DNA from: an uncultured Lachnospiraceae bacterium
Lineage (GTDB): Bacteria > Bacillota > Clostridia > Lachnospirales > Lachnospiraceae
Direction: 5' to 3'
DNA: 58,318 nucleotides
Assembly: GCA_951800145.1 (NCBI GenBank)
Contig: CATOJE010000015.1
Span: 1-58,318 of the forward strand
Shown here: piece after piece, positions 16,215-24,745 of the stretch
How the letters are laid out: each line of letters begins with the position of its first letter
Position numbering within the stretch: position 1 is the stretch's first letter
Notes under the pieces: model-generated
Told to the model about the DNA's origin: nothing
The model's database searches: none
Seen by the model: only the letters and a program-made list of their open reading frames with translations
Position numbers and translations under genes: made by a program

Positions 16215-17210
16215 ATGAGAACTATTACTGTTTTTAAAGGAGACGGGATCGGCCCGGAGATCACCGATGCCGTGTTAAAGATTTTAGACGCGGCAGGAGC
16301 GCCCCTGGAGTATGAGATCTTCCGGGTAGGGGCAGCAGAATACGAGGAACATGGGGCGCTGATCCCGGAGGCGGCCTTCGCCTCCTTTGAGAGGAATAAA
16401 ATCCTCTTAAAATCCCCCATCACCACCCCCATCGGCAAGGGCTTCCGCTCCTTAAATGTAACCCTTCGGGAGAAGTATGACCTCTATGCCAATATCCGTC
16501 CGGCCAAGTCCAACTCCGCGGTGGCGACGCCCTTCCCCAATGTGGACATCGTCACCTTCCGGGAGAATACAGAGGATCTTTATGTGGGTGTGGAGCAGCA
16601 GATTGACCCGGACACCGTCCATGCGACCAAGATCATTACCCGGAAGGCCAGCACCCGGATCATCACAGACGCCTTCGAATATGCCAGGGCCCAGGGAAGA
16701 AAGAAGGTAACCTGCGTCCATAAGGCGAATATCCTGAAGCAGTCCGACGGATTATTCTTAAGCATCTTTCAGGAAATTGCGGCCAGGTATCCGGATATCG
16801 AGGCGGAGGATAAGATCGTGGATAATGTCTGCATGCAGCTGGTGATGCGTCCCCAGCAGTTTGACATCCTGGTGATGCCGAACCTTTATGGGGATATCGT
16901 CTCTGACTTAACCAGCGGCCTTATCGGCGGCCTGGGGCTGCTTCCCTCCAGTAATCTGGGGAAGGATTACGCCATGTTTGAGGCGGTTCACGGCAGCGCC
17001 CCGGACATCGCCGGGAAGAATATCGCGAATCCTACCGCCCTTCTCTGGTCCGCCTGCATGATGCTGGAGCATCTGGGAGAGCTGGAGATCGCCAGAAGGA
17101 TCCGTCAGGCAGTGGATAAGGTGCTGGAGGAAGGAAGCTGCAAGACGCCGGATATCGGCGGAAGCGCCACCACCATGGAATATTGTGAGGCTATTATCGC
17201 CAGGCTGTAA
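16215..17210 (+). CDS. NAD-type isocitrate dehydrogenase
   Basis: Oxidises isocitrate to 2-oxoglutarate and CO2. The short 331-aa form belongs to the isocitrate/isopropylmalate dehydrogenase family, with GDGIGPEI at the start, FRENTEDLYVGVE, NLYGDIVSDL and the cofactor motif AVHGSAPDIAGKNIANP. The serine-bearing substrate segment and NTEDLYVG favour isocitrate over isopropylmalate, which matches its place after citrate synthase. Isopropylmalate or homoisocitrate use is less likely. The start ATG is 3 bp after the upstream stop, preceded by gaaggagag. Confidence 0.92.
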   Translation: MRTITVFKGDGIGPEITDAVLKILDAAGAPLEYEIFRVGAAEYEEHGALIPEAAFASFERNKILLKSPITTPIGKGFRSLNVTLREKYDLYANIRPAKSNSAVATPFPNVDIVTFRENTEDLYVGVEQQIDPDTVHATKIITRKASTRIITDAFEYARAQGRKKVTCVHKANILKQSDGLFLSIFQEIAARYPDIEAEDKIVDNVCMQLVMRPQQFDILVMPNLYGDIVSDLTSGLIGGLGLLPSSNLGKDYAMFEAVHGSAPDIAGKNIANPTALLWSACMMLEHLGELEIARRIRQAVDKVLEEGSCKTPDIGGSATTMEYCEAIIARL

Positions 17211-17303
17211 GCACTTCTGTATAAATACCAGGAAAATGTCCCATACTATGTCTATATTGCGATGTAAGGCTTCGGAATACCGGAGTGAAAGAAGGGAGAC
17301 GCT

Positions 17304-17966
17304 ATGGGACAGGAAGGTTTAGAGCAAAGGGATCAGGAGCTGGAGGAGCTTGGGCAGGTAACGCTGGAGGAAAACCGGAACCAGCATAAAATCCACCTCC
17401 TATCCATTATCGGCGAGGTGGAGGGGCATGAAAATGCCTCCGGAGGCAGCAAAACCACAAAATACGATCACGTGCTGCCAAAGCTGGCGGAGATCGAGGA
17501 TGATAAAACGGTGCAGGGGCTTTTAGTCCTTTTAAATACCTCCGGCGGTGATGTAGATGCCGGCCTGGCTATCGCGGAGATGATCGCCTCCTTAAGCATC
17601 CCCTCCGTATCCCTGGTTCTGGGGGGAAGCCATTCCATCGGGGTTCCACTGGCTGTGGCCTCGGATTATTCCTTTATCGTGCCTACAGGAACGATGATGA
17701 TCCATCCCGTCCGCATGAGCGGTATGGTAATCGGCACCTCCCAGACCTACGAATATTTTAATATGATTCAGGATCGGATTCTGACCTTTGTGGAAAAGCA
17801 TTCGAATATCTCCTATAACCAGCTGAAGCGCCTGATGCATAATACCAAGATGCTGACGAAGGACCTGGGCACGGTTTTAGTGGGAGAGCAGGCGGTGAAG
17901 GAAGGCCTTATCGATGAAGTGGGGGGAATCCGGGAGGCTTTAGAAAAGCTGCATCAGATGATATAG
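17304..17966 (+). CDS. TepA-like ClpP-class serine protease
   Basis: Member of the ClpP/crotonase fold related to the translocation-enhancing protease TepA of bacilli. ClpP-type features are LLVLLNTSGGDVDAGLAIAE, a nucleophile-containing GGSHSIGVPLAVA, and the His in TGTMMIHPVRMSG. Compared with ClpP it lacks the usual N-terminal loop, has a charged 40-residue start, and is not beside a Clp ATPase gene. The role is cytoplasmic degradation, possibly of signal peptides; this is inferred from TepA. Start preceded by agaagggaga. Followed by a strong terminator. Confidence 0.85.
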   Translation: MGQEGLEQRDQELEELGQVTLEENRNQHKIHLLSIIGEVEGHENASGGSKTTKYDHVLPKLAEIEDDKTVQGLLVLLNTSGGDVDAGLAIAEMIASLSIPSVSLVLGGSHSIGVPLAVASDYSFIVPTGTMMIHPVRMSGMVIGTSQTYEYFNMIQDRILTFVEKHSNISYNQLKRLMHNTKMLTKDLGTVLVGEQAVKEGLIDEVGGIREALEKLHQMI

Positions 17967-17975
17967 TCTACCAGA

Positions 17976-18014
17976 AATGAGGCGCTGGCCCATAGGCCAA
18001 ACGCCTCATTTTTT
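17976..18014 (+). terminator. Intrinsic terminator after the TepA-like gene
   Basis: Stem aatgaggcg/cgcctcatt (17976-17984 with 18002-18010), extended inside by tggcc/ggcca, followed by a T-run. Confidence 0.85.
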
Positions 18015-18027
18015 AAGAGAAATCGCA

Positions 18028-18056
18028 GTGACAGAGACGGAGATTTGTGGTAAGAT
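18028..18056 (+). promoter_or_regulatory. Promoter of the PIN-like gene
   Basis: GTGACA (18028-18033), 17-bp spacer, TAAGAT (18051-18056); the start codon is 44 bp downstream. Confidence 0.55.
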
Positions 18057-18099
18057 AAGTAGATAAAAGGAAAGCGAAGATTTAGCAAGGAAAGGTGTT

Positions 18100-19230
18100 A
18101 TGAAACGAAAATATTATTTAATTGATACAGAAAATGTAGGCGACCGGTGGATCGATCTGATTGGTAGCCTGAAGGAAGAAGAGATTCTGGTGGTGTTTTA
18201 TACAAAGAATCATTCCAAGCTGCTGGAGGAAAATTATCTGAAGCAGCGGTATAACAAGCAGATCCGCTGGGTGGAGTGCTTAGTGGGAACCAATGCCCTG
18301 GATCATCAGCTGATGGGGGTATTGTCCTATCTCATCGCAACCCATGGGGAGGCGAGCTATGTGATCTTTTCTAATGATACGGATTATCAGAATGGGATCG
18401 ACTTCTGGCAGCAGCGGAACGTGGATCTGAGCCTGATCCATTTCCCAGATGGCCGGAAGAAGGAGGAGAGCCGGGAAGCAGGCACGACTGCAGTAAACAG
18501 TACAGCGGTGGCCAATACTGGGGCAAATGTAGCCGTGGCCAATGGGGCGACAGCCGGTCTCCATGCTGCGGCGGTTAGTGGAGTGACAGCCGGATCGCAT
18601 GTGGCTGCGTCGAATGGGGCGGCAGCCGGGCTCCATGCCACGGCAGTCAATGGAGCGTCAGCCGGATCGCATACGGCGGCCTCCAATGGAGTGGCTGTAT
18701 CCCATGCTGTGTCTGGCACAGCCGCTGCCTCCCATGCCGGGTCTGCCTGCCATGGTGCAGTAGGTGCAGTACTCAGCTCCCATGCATCTGCCAGCCAGAC
18801 CGGGGCGATGTCCATCCCGGATGTGGGGCTTTTGACGGAGACAGAGAAGGTGATGGAGATCGCCAAGACCGTGCCTACCTCCCAGATGAGCGGGTGGTAT
18901 GCGATTTTGGTGAGCTTTCTGGGACAGGAGACAGGCAGGAAGTATTATCTCCAGATCCGGGGAGATGAGGAGCGGAAAGCGCGGCTCTCGAAGTATCTGC
19001 TGCCGGATCCTGCTGCCAGGAATCTTTACCTGATAAAGCTTTTGTACCAGCAGAGCCATCTGGACGTAAATCGGGCGGAGGAGTCCTACCGGATCGTAAA
19101 GGCCCATAACCGGAAGAATAAAAAGGCGATCAAGGCGGATTTTGAGAAGCATTTCGGGAAAAAGACAGGAGAAGGGGCCCGGTATTTCCGGACCATAAAG
19201 CCGGTGATCGATATCCTGAAAGGGAAATAG
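18100..19230 (+). CDS. PIN/NYN-like domain protein with Ala-rich repeat linker
   Basis: A probable nuclease-fold protein. The N-terminal domain (about residues 1-125) opens with YYLIDTENVGDRW, then has TNALDHQLMGVL and FSNDTDYQNGI, an arrangement of acidic residues (DTEN, D..L, NDTDY) typical of PIN/NYN metal sites. A 100-residue Ala/Gly/His/Ser linker contains two 24-residue repeats. The C-terminal domain (about 245-376) has GWYAILVSFLGQETGRKYYLQI and a helical basic end; I do not recognise it. RNA cleavage is only a possibility. It is a single gene facing the ParA/ComFB pair across a bidirectional terminator. Confidence 0.7.
   Translation: MKRKYYLIDTENVGDRWIDLIGSLKEEEILVVFYTKNHSKLLEENYLKQRYNKQIRWVECLVGTNALDHQLMGVLSYLIATHGEASYVIFSNDTDYQNGIDFWQQRNVDLSLIHFPDGRKKEESREAGTTAVNSTAVANTGANVAVANGATAGLHAAAVSGVTAGSHVAASNGAAAGLHATAVNGASAGSHTAASNGVAVSHAVSGTAAASHAGSACHGAVGAVLSSHASASQTGAMSIPDVGLLTETEKVMEIAKTVPTSQMSGWYAILVSFLGQETGRKYYLQIRGDEERKARLSKYLLPDPAARNLYLIKLLYQQSHLDVNRAEESYRIVKAHNRKNKKAIKADFEKHFGKKTGEGARYFRTIKPVIDILKGK
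18541..18684 (+). repeat. 72-bp in-frame tandem repeat in the linker
   Basis: Two full units (18541-18612 and 18613-18684) plus a partial third. Each encodes 24 residues built from two 12-residue halves of the type NGATAGLHAAAV and SGVTAGSHVAAS. Length is a multiple of three, so frame is kept. Confidence 0.85.
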
Positions 19231-19242
19231 CATAAAAACGTA

Positions 19243-19279
19243 AAAAATAGGAACAGTAAAAGGCACTGTTCCTATTTTT
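19243..19279. terminator. Bidirectional terminator between convergent genes
   Basis: Perfect 15-bp stem (aaaaataggaacagt, 19243-19257, with its complement 19265-19279) and a 7-nt loop. A/T runs on both ends serve both strands. Confidence 0.92.
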
Positions 19280-19306
19280 GATCATCACGAATGAAGACCT
19301 TGTAAT

Positions 19307-20215
19307 TTACCGCTTCTCATGACGTGGATTCTCGCGGACCTTATTGCAGGCCTTGATTAATTCGGTCAGCATCAGAATCTTATTCCGGCTCTCATAATAG
19401 CTGAGGAGGGGGGAGATGGAATCCTTGCTGGTAACTACATATTTGGGAGGCATCCCGCTGAGGGCCAGGGCACATACATCAGCCATACACCGGGGGCACT
19501 TGCACACATTATACTGCTCTAAGTAGCTGTTAATATCCTGACGGAGGATCAGCTGCTCCATAATATTAACAAAACTGTACTGATCATTTAATAAGTTGCT
19601 TCCGAGCTGGCTCTTGGGGATAATGGCATGGTGGGCCTTGCTGGGAGCAGCCTGGGCAGGAGCGGCATGATCCGCCTCCGCCTCCTGGAAAACCTCTTCA
19701 GAGGCGCTGCCTGCCTCCGGGGCCTGGCCAGCCGATGCCTGGGATGCTGCCACAGCCTCTGGTGGATTAGCCTGTGCCTGGGATGCTGCCATAGCCTCTG
19801 GCGGATTAACCGGCGCCTGGGATGCCGCTGCCGCCTCTGGCGGATTAGCCGGGGCCAGGTCAGACGCAGCCTCCGACAGGTTAGCCCCAGCCTGGGGCTC
19901 TATCCCTAAAGCTTCGGCCTCCGATGGAGCAGCGGCCGCAGCTCCGTCAGCCTCCTCGTCCAGCTCCTCGGACAGCTTACTTAAAATCTCCTGGGAAAGG
20001 CGGTCATTCCGGCTTCCTTCGTCTACTACAGTGACCTTCTTCGGCGTAACGGTGTGGGACTGGACATCCCCCTTCTTCTCCGGAGCCGCGCTTTCCGGAG
20101 AAGAAGGAGCGCCGGAAGCGGAAGCCTCAGCAGAGCCCTCTGTCTCAGGCCCTGCGCCATTGGTCAGAAGATTCATCACATGTGAAGTTTTGTTTGTTTT
20201 TTTGTTATTAGCCAT
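19307..20215 (-). CDS. ComFB-domain protein with long Ala/Pro linker
   Basis: The 302-aa protein has a disordered N-terminal two thirds (Ala/Pro/Glu/Ser, with 13-residue repeats of NPPEAxAASQAxA type) and a C-terminal ComFB domain (about residues 205-302). The diagnostic segment is YNVCKCPRCMADVCALAL followed by LSGMPPKYVVT; the CxCxRC cluster looks metal-binding. ComFB domains were named from the competence locus and have been reported as cyclic dinucleotide receptors. The start overlaps the stop of the parA-like gene by 8 bp and has aaaggaggt upstream, so the two proteins are made together. I infer a regulatory partnership with the ATPase. Confidence 0.8.
   Translation of the reverse strand: MANNKKTNKTSHVMNLLTNGAGPETEGSAEASASGAPSSPESAAPEKKGDVQSHTVTPKKVTVVDEGSRNDRLSQEILSKLSEELDEEADGAAAAAPSEAEALGIEPQAGANLSEAASDLAPANPPEAAAASQAPVNPPEAMAASQAQANPPEAVAASQASAGQAPEAGSASEEVFQEAEADHAAPAQAAPSKAHHAIIPKSQLGSNLLNDQYSFVNIMEQLILRQDINSYLEQYNVCKCPRCMADVCALALSGMPPKYVVTSKDSISPLLSYYESRNKILMLTELIKACNKVRENPRHEKR
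19713..19871 (-). repeat. 39-bp in-frame repeats in the ComFB-protein linker
   Basis: Units at 19755-19793, 19794-19832 and 19833-19871, with a diverged 42-bp unit before them (19713-19754). They encode NPPEA.AASQA.A repeats on the minus strand. Confidence 0.8.
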
Positions 20216-20993
20216 TTTGCGCTACCTCCTTTAACTGGATGTCCGGGGCGATCTCATCGATCAGCGCCAGATAATCCGCTACCGCCGCCGAGCGGGGATT
20301 ATAAGAAAATATACTTTCGCCGTGAGCCGGGGCCTCCGCGATGGCGACCCCGGTACGGATTTTCGTCTCAAAAACCTTGGTATGAATCTGGCTGGCCAGC
20401 TGCTGGGCCATCTCAAGCACGTCCCGGGACAGGAGCGTGCGCCCATTAAACCGGGTGAGCAGAATCCCCAGCACATTCAGGCCGGGATTAATGGCGTCCC
20501 GCACAGACTCGATGGTATCCTTTAACTGGGCCAGTCCCACCAGACTTAAGATGTCTGAATTCATAGGGATGATCAGATGATTGGAAACAGAATATGCATT
20601 CACCGTCAGCAGATTTAAAGCCGGCGGTGTGTCTATGATAATATAATCATATTCGTCGATAATCGGCTGAATGGCATTCTTTAAAATCGTCTCCCGGTTG
20701 GAAGGGAATTTCTCCAGGCCGCTGCTGCTTAAGGTGATGTCAGAAACCAGCAGATCTCCATATTCGCTTTTCACCAGCGCGTCGCGGATGGGGACAGTGC
20801 CCTTTAATACGTCCAGGATGGTGTAGCGATTGTCCGTATCTGCACCTAGACAAAATCCCAGATTCCCCTGAGGGTCTAAGTCAATGCCCAGAACCTTCCT
20901 GCCAGACAGGAAAATCCCAGAAGTCAGCGCCGCGGAGGTGGTGGTCTTCCCCACACCGCCCTTCTGGTTTGAAACTGTGATAATGATAGACAA
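20208..20993 (-). CDS. ParA/Soj-family ATPase
   Basis: Deviant Walker A ATPase, 261 aa, with KGGVGKTTT near the N-terminus, IDLDPQGNLGF, and the Walker B-like YDYIIIDTPPALNLL. The start is a TTG at 20993: GGAGGT lies 6 nt upstream (21000-21005 on the minus strand), and the protein then begins MSIIITVSNQKGG as in other ParA proteins. An ATG at 21038 exists but has no such support. No ParB gene or parS-like site is visible, so this is more likely a positioning ATPase than a chromosome or plasmid partition system. It precedes the ComFB gene and is divergent from fliD. Confidence 0.9.
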   Translation of the reverse strand: MSIIITVSNQKGGVGKTTTSAALTSGIFLSGRKVLGIDLDPQGNLGFCLGADTDNRYTILDVLKGTVPIRDALVKSEYGDLLVSDITLSSSGLEKFPSNRETILKNAIQPIIDEYDYIIIDTPPALNLLTVNAYSVSNHLIIPMNSDILSLVGLAQLKDTIESVRDAINPGLNVLGILLTRFNGRTLLSRDVLEMAQQLASQIHTKVFETKIRTGVAIAEAPAHGESIFSYNPRSAAVADYLALIDEIAPDIQLKEVAQNG

Positions 20994-21267
20994 AACAGTA
21001 CCTCCAAAATGTGAAATTTCTAAAAATGATTTTTCCAAACATTAATTTTATTATATAACATGTCGATAAATAAGTATAGATAAAAAATGAAATTTTTCAA
21101 GGTATTGATTTCCGATTGCCGCAGCCTTCAGCCAGACAGAGGCAGGGGCAGCAAGGGATTCTGCCAAATATTCAGGGAAGAAGAAAGCCGGAAAAAGCCG
21201 GTGTGGCAGAGTCGGGCCAGACAGGAAGCAGGCCCGTCGATATCAAAGTGAAAGGAGCAGATAGAAG

Positions 21268-23859
21268 ATGGCAAGTGTATCAAGTACCAGCAGCTTAGGG
21301 AATACATCATTAAGAGGCTTCGGCGGTATGGCATCCGGTATTAACCGTGATGAGATTATCGAGAAGATGACTCTTGGCACCACCACCAAGATAGCGAATA
21401 AGAAAAAGGATATGCAAAAGCTTCAGTGGAAGCAGGAGGCGTACCGGAATATCAGTGATCAGATTCTGGATATCTCGGATAATTATGCCAGCTATGCATC
21501 GGGGAGTAATTTGAAGGATCCTATGGCGTTTGCGAAGAGTATTGTTTCGATCCATGGACGGGATACAGCGACACAGTTTGTACGAGCCAGCGGAACCTCC
21601 AGCATGATTGAGAACGTAGCCCTTACAGGAGTAAAGCAGCTGGCTACCTCTACCGTGAGACAGTCGAATCAGCATATCAGCAATGTGGGACTGAAGACGG
21701 ATTTAAAAGATTTGGATCAGAAATTCAGTTTTTCTAACCTGGAAGGCGGAAGGCTTACCTTCGGTATTCCCAATGACCAGGGAGGATATGACAAGACGGT
21801 TACCTTTTCATTTCCAACCGCTTATATGGAAAATGGTGAGGAGAAGCGTCTGAATTATGTTCCTAAAACACCAGAAGAAGCAGAGGTATTAGTAAATCAT
21901 TTAAACAAAGCTCTGGAGGAACAGAACTTAAACTTTGGAGAAGGGAAAGATGGCTTCAAATTTGAATATGACAAGGATACGGATCAGATTAAACTTACCG
22001 GCGATACTGGCGGCTATAAGATTGCATTAGACAGAACAACGCCATCTGTGCTGGAGGGCTTGGGCTATGACAGAAAGGCGGATGAAAGAACCATTGATAT
22101 AAATAGCTTTAGCAACAGCATAAGCGGGAAAAAGTTCACCGAGACTTGCCAATATGAGCGCTCTGCATTAGACTTAATGGTTGGTGAGAAGCTTACGTTT
22201 AATTATGACGGAAGTAAAAAAGAAATCGAGCTGGTGACGAAAGAGGAAGCAGAGGAGCTCAGAAACCTAAAGAAAGCAGATGGTACTACTCCTGCAGATA
22301 TGTCAGAGAAGATGCAGAAGCTGGCCGACAATATCCAAAAACGGTTAGATAAAGCATTCGGTGAAGGGATGGTTACTGCTAAGATTGGCGATGGAAAGGG
22401 CAATGGCGATTCCTTAACTTTTGATACAAAGAAGGATTCCAGCACCATATCCGTTACATCCAATAACTATACCTTATTAACGAACATGGGGCTTGAGTAC
22501 GGCGCTTCAAATAAGATTAACCTGAACGGAACCTTGGCTCAGAATAAGGATGCATTGAATCTTACCGACGATGAGCTGAAGGGCTTTGTGAATAATGGAA
22601 AGCTATCTCTTAAGATCAATGGCGTAACAATTGACGGCCTCACAGAAAAAAGCACCATTAAGGATATTCTTTCAAAGATCAATAGCTCTGATGCCGGGGT
22701 AAAAGCTACTTATGTAGAGTCCACAGGCCAGTTCATGCTGGTGGCGTCAGAAACTGGAGCAGCGAGAAAAATTGATGTGGAAGCCGGGGAAGGAAAAGGC
22801 GGTTCTGCTTTAGCGCAAAAGCTGTTTATGGCTACAAATCCAGATGGAACAGAGGATACGAGCAAAACAATCGATGGTAAGGATGCGATCATCGAAGTAA
22901 GCTATGGTAATGGAATTAAAGTTGATATGGAGCGCGCGTCCAATACATTTGACCTAGAAGGTTTAAATATTACAGTATCCGGTGTATTTGGCGGTGAGTG
23001 GGCGGAAACCACAGATACCACAGCTGCAGAAGCGGCAATTCAAAATGGCGATTTGAATTATAAAAAGGTTGACGGGAAATACATGAAATGGAACGCCAAT
23101 ACCTCAGAAACCGTCACCTTCAGCGCCAAAGCCGATGTAGATGGCACAGTAGAGAAGGTAAAGAAATTTTTTGAAGATTTCAATAAGCTGGCTACCGATA
23201 TCAACAATGAAGTCCGTACCCGTCCCGACAGCTCCTATGAGCCTTTAACCGACGAGCAGAAGGATGAGATGGATGAGACCTCCATTGAAAACTGGGAGAA
23301 GAAGGCAAAGCAGGGTATGCTTTACGGCGATTCCGTAATGCGTGATCTGAACCTTGACATCCAGGGTATCTTTACGAAGATGATGCAGAATGGCGCCAGC
23401 TATGAGGACTTAAAGGAGATTGGAATCACCTATTCGGAAGACTGGGGTGACGGCGGCGTCCTGGTATTTGACGAGGCAACCTTCCGTACCGCTATGGAAA
23501 AGAATCCGGAGAAGGTTTCGAATATTTTCGCTGGAGGCGGTAATGTGAAGAAGGGTCTGATCAGCACGGTAGAGGATACCTTCACACCTTACGCCACCAA
23601 ATATGCCTCCAAGAACCCAGGACCCAACGGAGGTTCCTATGGACGTCTGATCGAGGTTGCAGGCTCCTCCAAGAAGCCTACCACCTTGATGAATAATGAG
23701 ATTTACAAGCAGTTAAAGGAGATGGAGGACGCGATCGCTGTACTCCAGGATCGCTTAAAGGTAGAGCAGGATCGCTATATTTCCCAGTTCACCACCATGG
23801 AGTCGCTGATTAATAAGATGAATACGCAGTCCAGCTATCTGTCCCAGATCACAGGCTAG
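21268..23859 (+). CDS. fliD: Flagellar filament cap protein FliD
   Basis: Cap of the growing filament, needed to fold exported flagellin at the tip. The N-terminal FliD_N region (GFGGMASGINRDEIIEKMT, then the coiled-coil start KKKDMQKLQWKQEAYRNI) and the FliD_C region (GLISTVEDTFTPYATK, MNNEIYKQLKEME, and the end QDRYISQFTTMESLINKMNTQSSYLSQ) are clear. At 863 aa it is far longer than the common 450-550 aa; the extra sequence is in the middle (about residues 150-560), the surface-exposed variable part. Its codon choice is more A/T-rich than its flanks. The start follows gaaaggagcag. fliS follows 62 bp later. Confidence 0.95.
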   Translation: MASVSSTSSLGNTSLRGFGGMASGINRDEIIEKMTLGTTTKIANKKKDMQKLQWKQEAYRNISDQILDISDNYASYASGSNLKDPMAFAKSIVSIHGRDTATQFVRASGTSSMIENVALTGVKQLATSTVRQSNQHISNVGLKTDLKDLDQKFSFSNLEGGRLTFGIPNDQGGYDKTVTFSFPTAYMENGEEKRLNYVPKTPEEAEVLVNHLNKALEEQNLNFGEGKDGFKFEYDKDTDQIKLTGDTGGYKIALDRTTPSVLEGLGYDRKADERTIDINSFSNSISGKKFTETCQYERSALDLMVGEKLTFNYDGSKKEIELVTKEEAEELRNLKKADGTTPADMSEKMQKLADNIQKRLDKAFGEGMVTAKIGDGKGNGDSLTFDTKKDSSTISVTSNNYTLLTNMGLEYGASNKINLNGTLAQNKDALNLTDDELKGFVNNGKLSLKINGVTIDGLTEKSTIKDILSKINSSDAGVKATYVESTGQFMLVASETGAARKIDVEAGEGKGGSALAQKLFMATNPDGTEDTSKTIDGKDAIIEVSYGNGIKVDMERASNTFDLEGLNITVSGVFGGEWAETTDTTAAEAAIQNGDLNYKKVDGKYMKWNANTSETVTFSAKADVDGTVEKVKKFFEDFNKLATDINNEVRTRPDSSYEPLTDEQKDEMDETSIENWEKKAKQGMLYGDSVMRDLNLDIQGIFTKMMQNGASYEDLKEIGITYSEDWGDGGVLVFDEATFRTAMEKNPEKVSNIFAGGGNVKKGLISTVEDTFTPYATKYASKNPGPNGGSYGRLIEVAGSSKKPTTLMNNEIYKQLKEMEDAIAVLQDRLKVEQDRYISQFTTMESLINKMNTQSSYLSQITG

Positions 23860-23921
23860 TGAATGTACACTAGTATGAGTGCTGACAGAGCCGGATAAGC
23901 GGGATTTTAGGAAGGGATTCG

Positions 23922-24326
23922 ATGAACGGATATAGTCAATATAAAGAAAAGAGTATTTATTCCATGTCAGGCCCGGAGCTGCTGCTGCTGGTCTATGATG
24001 AGGCCATCAAGCGTCTGACCAGGGCTGAGATTTCACTGGAGGATAAAAACTATAAGGATTTTGAAGACTGTCTGAACCGGACGACGAAGATCGTCCGGTA
24101 CCTGGAGGATATTCTGGACATGCAACAGCCCATTGCCTGGGATTTGAAGCGGATTTACGACTATCTGGTATATGATTTGAGCCGTGTCCGGGCAGGCAGG
24201 GAACGGCAGAAGAGTGAGATTGGCCGTATCCGCCACATTCTTTCCGAATTGAGAGAAGCGTTTAATGGAGCCAGCAAGAAGGTGAGCGATAATCATATCG
24301 TCATGGAAAAAGAGATCAGAGGGTAG
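23922..24326 (+). CDS. fliS: Flagellar export chaperone FliS
   Basis: Cytoplasmic chaperone that binds the flagellin C-terminus before export. It is 134 aa, with the family start NGYSQYKEKSIYSMSGPELLLLVYDEAI, followed by four predicted helices. Directly after fliD and before a small coiled-coil protein, the standard order fliD-fliS-fliT. The ribosome binding site is aggaagg. Confidence 0.95.
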   Translation: MNGYSQYKEKSIYSMSGPELLLLVYDEAIKRLTRAEISLEDKNYKDFEDCLNRTTKIVRYLEDILDMQQPIAWDLKRIYDYLVYDLSRVRAGRERQKSEIGRIRHILSELREAFNGASKKVSDNHIVMEKEIRG

Positions 24327-24334
24327 GCGAGAAG

Positions 24335-24739
24335 ATGGCACAGGCAGAGCTGGATGTGACGAAGGTGATGATTCTCCTTCAAAGAAAGTGGAATGCGATT
24401 CAGGAGATGAACCGCCTGACCCGGGAGATGGAGGATACTTTTGCCCGCAATGATGAAGTTTCCGTTGATATGCTGTTGCAGCTTCGGGAAGATGAGATGG
24501 GGAAGGTAGACCACTGTATGGAAGAGATCTGGCAGATGGGAGAGGGAGACGCCCAGGTATTTGGGAGACTCTGTCAATTGATTCAATCCGATCCAGAGGA
24601 GGTCAGCCGGAACACTCCGGAGGAGAAGAAGATCTGTGAGATACGGAAAAAAACCCAGTCTCTGCTGGATGAGCTTCGGAAAGCAGATCAAAGGCTGAGC
24701 CAGAGAATGGCTGGTAAAAAATCTTTCTATAAGAAGTGA
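24335..24739 (+). CDS. Putative FliT/FlgN-like flagellar chaperone
   Basis: Helical, charged 134-aa protein with no cysteine-rich or membrane segment. Heptad-like stretches (VMILLQRKWNAIQEMNRLT, and LLDELRKADQRLSQRM near the end) suggest an antiparallel coiled coil. Sequence similarity to a named family is not obvious to me. The call rests on size, composition and position 8 bp after fliS, where fliT-type genes normally sit. Confidence 0.55.
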   Translation: MAQAELDVTKVMILLQRKWNAIQEMNRLTREMEDTFARNDEVSVDMLLQLREDEMGKVDHCMEEIWQMGEGDAQVFGRLCQLIQSDPEEVSRNTPEEKKICEIRKKTQSLLDELRKADQRLSQRMAGKKSFYKK

Positions 24740-24745
24740 GAATTT

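Noticed and set aside
20208-20993. ParA as part of a chromosomal or plasmid partition locus
   Set aside because: No ParB gene and no parS-like palindrome nearby; flanks are flagellar and metabolic genes, with no replication gene.
21060-21130. Sigma-28 promoter before fliD
   Set aside because: ttccgatt with an A-rich -35 region matches the consensus poorly, unlike the two sites at 31.3-31.6 kb.
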